Assembly (NCBI GenBank): GCA_026692885.1
Contig: JAPLNJ010000772.1
Coordinates: 1-5,274 of the forward strand
Direction: 5' to 3'
DNA: 5,274 bases
Origin: Planctomycetota bacterium
Lineage (GTDB): Bacteria > Planctomycetota > Planctomycetia > Pirellulales > Pirellulaceae
Shown here: in pieces, positions 4,285 to 5,274 of the stretch
How positions within the stretch are numbered: position 1 is the first letter of the stretch
How the letters are laid out: every line of letters starts with the position of its first letter
The notes under the pieces: generated by a model
What the model saw: only the letters and a program-made list of their open reading frames with translations
What the model was told of the DNA's origin: nothing
Databases searched by the model: none
Made by a program: the position numbers and the translations under genes

Positions 4285-5274
4285 ATGAAGCACACCATCA
4301 TCGCTATCCTCACCGCCCTGCTGCTGGCACCGCCGGCCGCCAGCGCTACTTGTGCCGCGGACTCACCCTTCAAAGATGCGGTGGCTGTTTGGCATTTTGG
4401 CGATGACCAGGATTCAGCGCAACGCCGTCGGTTGACCATTCACGGCGCGGTAACGTTGAACGTGAAATTAGAAGGTGCGGAGCGTGCGGCGTCGTTGGCC
4501 CGAAACGGCGACGGTCAGGCGGTACGCTTCGACGGCGGTTACCTGGAGATCGTCGGGCCGTCACTCGATCCGCCCGGCGCGGTGTTCACGCTGGTGCTAC
4601 GGGTCTGCGATCCTACGGGACGATGGGATGCGCCTCTGTTCGGCAGCTACGGTGGCGACGGGGCGGCAAGCCTTTACCTCCGCGGCGTGGATGGCGACAC
4701 GTTGCCGCGGCGCGACCGGAATATGGTCGGAGGCGAAATGGCCACACCGGCGGCATGGATGTTCGGTTGGCCGGAAGGGCCGCGCGCGATCACCGGTTCC
4801 CACGGTGTGATCGAGTTCATCTGGGGCGCAGAGGGGCTTAACATGACGCCTCCGCGAATCGGCGTGCAGCCGAAGAACTATCCGGCCGACGAAATCCCAC
4901 CGCTGGTCGCCGATACGAAGAACGCTGTCTTGCGCGTCATGTTTCCGATGGAGCCAACCGGGCCGCGCGATTGGCACGACGTGGTCGTGCGCGGCACCGG
5001 GCCGAAGCTGGAGTTGTGGATTGACGGTGTACTGGTGGACGTGGAGTTTCCGATCGGCGTCACCCGGCCATCGACCGCGCCGCGATATTTTGGCGCCGCG
5101 CAACTGGCGGATGGTAAGCTGCTCGCCGGGTTTCACGGTCTGATGGATCACGCCGCGCTCTGGCATCGGGCGCTCGACGAATCCGAAATCGTCGCACTTA
5201 GCGGCGGCGCGGAACTGGCCCATCAGCGGGAACTGGCGATCCTCGGTCCCCAGCCGGAGCGAATGCAGTACTTT
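4285..5274 (+). CDS. Secreted LamG/concanavalin-A-like protein, N-terminal part (runs off right edge)
   Basis: The frame is open for 330 codons to the last base of the window. Residues 1-21 form a signal peptide (MKHTII, hydrophobic core to LLLAPP, AxA at ASA). A LamG/ConA-like jelly-roll follows at about 30-305: the opening strand AVAVWHF (32-38), QAVRFDGGYLEIVGP (79-93), the mid-domain strand DWHDVVVRGTGPKLELWIDG (229-248) and the closing FHGLMDHAALWHRALDESEI (283-302). Such domains bind glycans or act as packing modules in exported hydrolases. The last visible residues, LGPQPERMQYF, resemble the linker leading into five-bladed propeller glycosidases (GH32/GH43 type), so a catalytic domain probably lies beyond the window. 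That part is inference. It follows the GH95-like gene on the same strand after 177 bases, consistent with a shared role in external polysaccharide breakdown. Confidence is high for a secreted LamG protein and low for the enzyme class. Confidence 0.75.
   Translation, partial: MKHTIIAILTALLLAPPAASATCAADSPFKDAVAVWHFGDDQDSAQRRRLTIHGAVTLNVKLEGAERAASLARNGDGQAVRFDGGYLEIVGPSLDPPGAVFTLVLRVCDPTGRWDAPLFGSYGGDGAASLYLRGVDGDTLPRRDRNMVGGEMATPAAWMFGWPEGPRAITGSHGVIEFIWGAEGLNMTPPRIGVQPKNYPADEIPPLVADTKNAVLRVMFPMEPTGPRDWHDVVVRGTGPKLELWIDGVLVDVEFPIGVTRPSTAPRYFGAAQLADGKLLAGFHGLMDHAALWHRALDESEIVALSGGAELAHQRELAILGPQPERMQYF

Noticed and set aside
1..5274. CRISPR array, tRNA, rRNA, transposase or phage attachment site
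   Set aside because: No regular repeat-spacer series, cloverleaf, conserved rRNA stretch, transposase-like frame or long direct repeat was seen on either strand.

Overview
This is a high-GC bacterial window. Secreted glycan-active proteins with short Lys-plus-hydrophobic leaders, a RelE/ParE toxin-antitoxin pair, and gene remnants between intact genes together suggest a planctomycete-like environmental genome. That placement is inference from protein style; no rRNA or marker gene is present to confirm it.

Layout. Positions 1-264 hold no gene I can defend. At 265-513 on the minus strand lies the C-terminal remnant of a uroporphyrinogen-decarboxylase-like (URO-D/MtaA-type) protein, cut off upstream and broken by an in-frame TAG. 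A strong GC-rich inverted repeat (529-559) separates it from a two-gene minus-strand toxin-antitoxin operon: a ParD-like antitoxin (925-1164) followed, with an 8-base overlap, by a RelE/ParE-type toxin (582-932). An extended -10 promoter (1268-1276) and short direct repeats lie upstream of the antitoxin. A divergent intergenic region (1284-1597) carries a plausible plus-strand sigma70-type promoter (1512-1540).

The plus-strand half begins with a 71-codon stub (1598-1813): a signal peptide, a Pro/Ala linker and only the first strand of an alpha/beta-hydrolase (esterase) domain. Its TGA overlaps the ATG of a complete 765-residue secreted six-hairpin glycosidase related to GH95 (1810-4107). After a gap holding an orphan C-terminal protein fragment (4122-4229), a second secreted protein begins (4285), with a LamG/concanavalin-A-like domain; it runs off the right edge just as a probable catalytic domain starts.

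Together the intact plus-strand genes look like part of an exported polysaccharide-degradation locus: a fucosidase-like exo-glycosidase and a lectin-domain hydrolase. The toxin-antitoxin pair is a separate transcription unit facing away. Three truncated reading frames sit at gene borders, suggesting repeated deletion or recombination. I see no CRISPR array, transposase, RNA gene or clear new system. The most unusual elements are the esterase stub coupled to the glycosidase, the altered active-site region of that glycosidase, and the similar leader shared by two unrelated secreted proteins.
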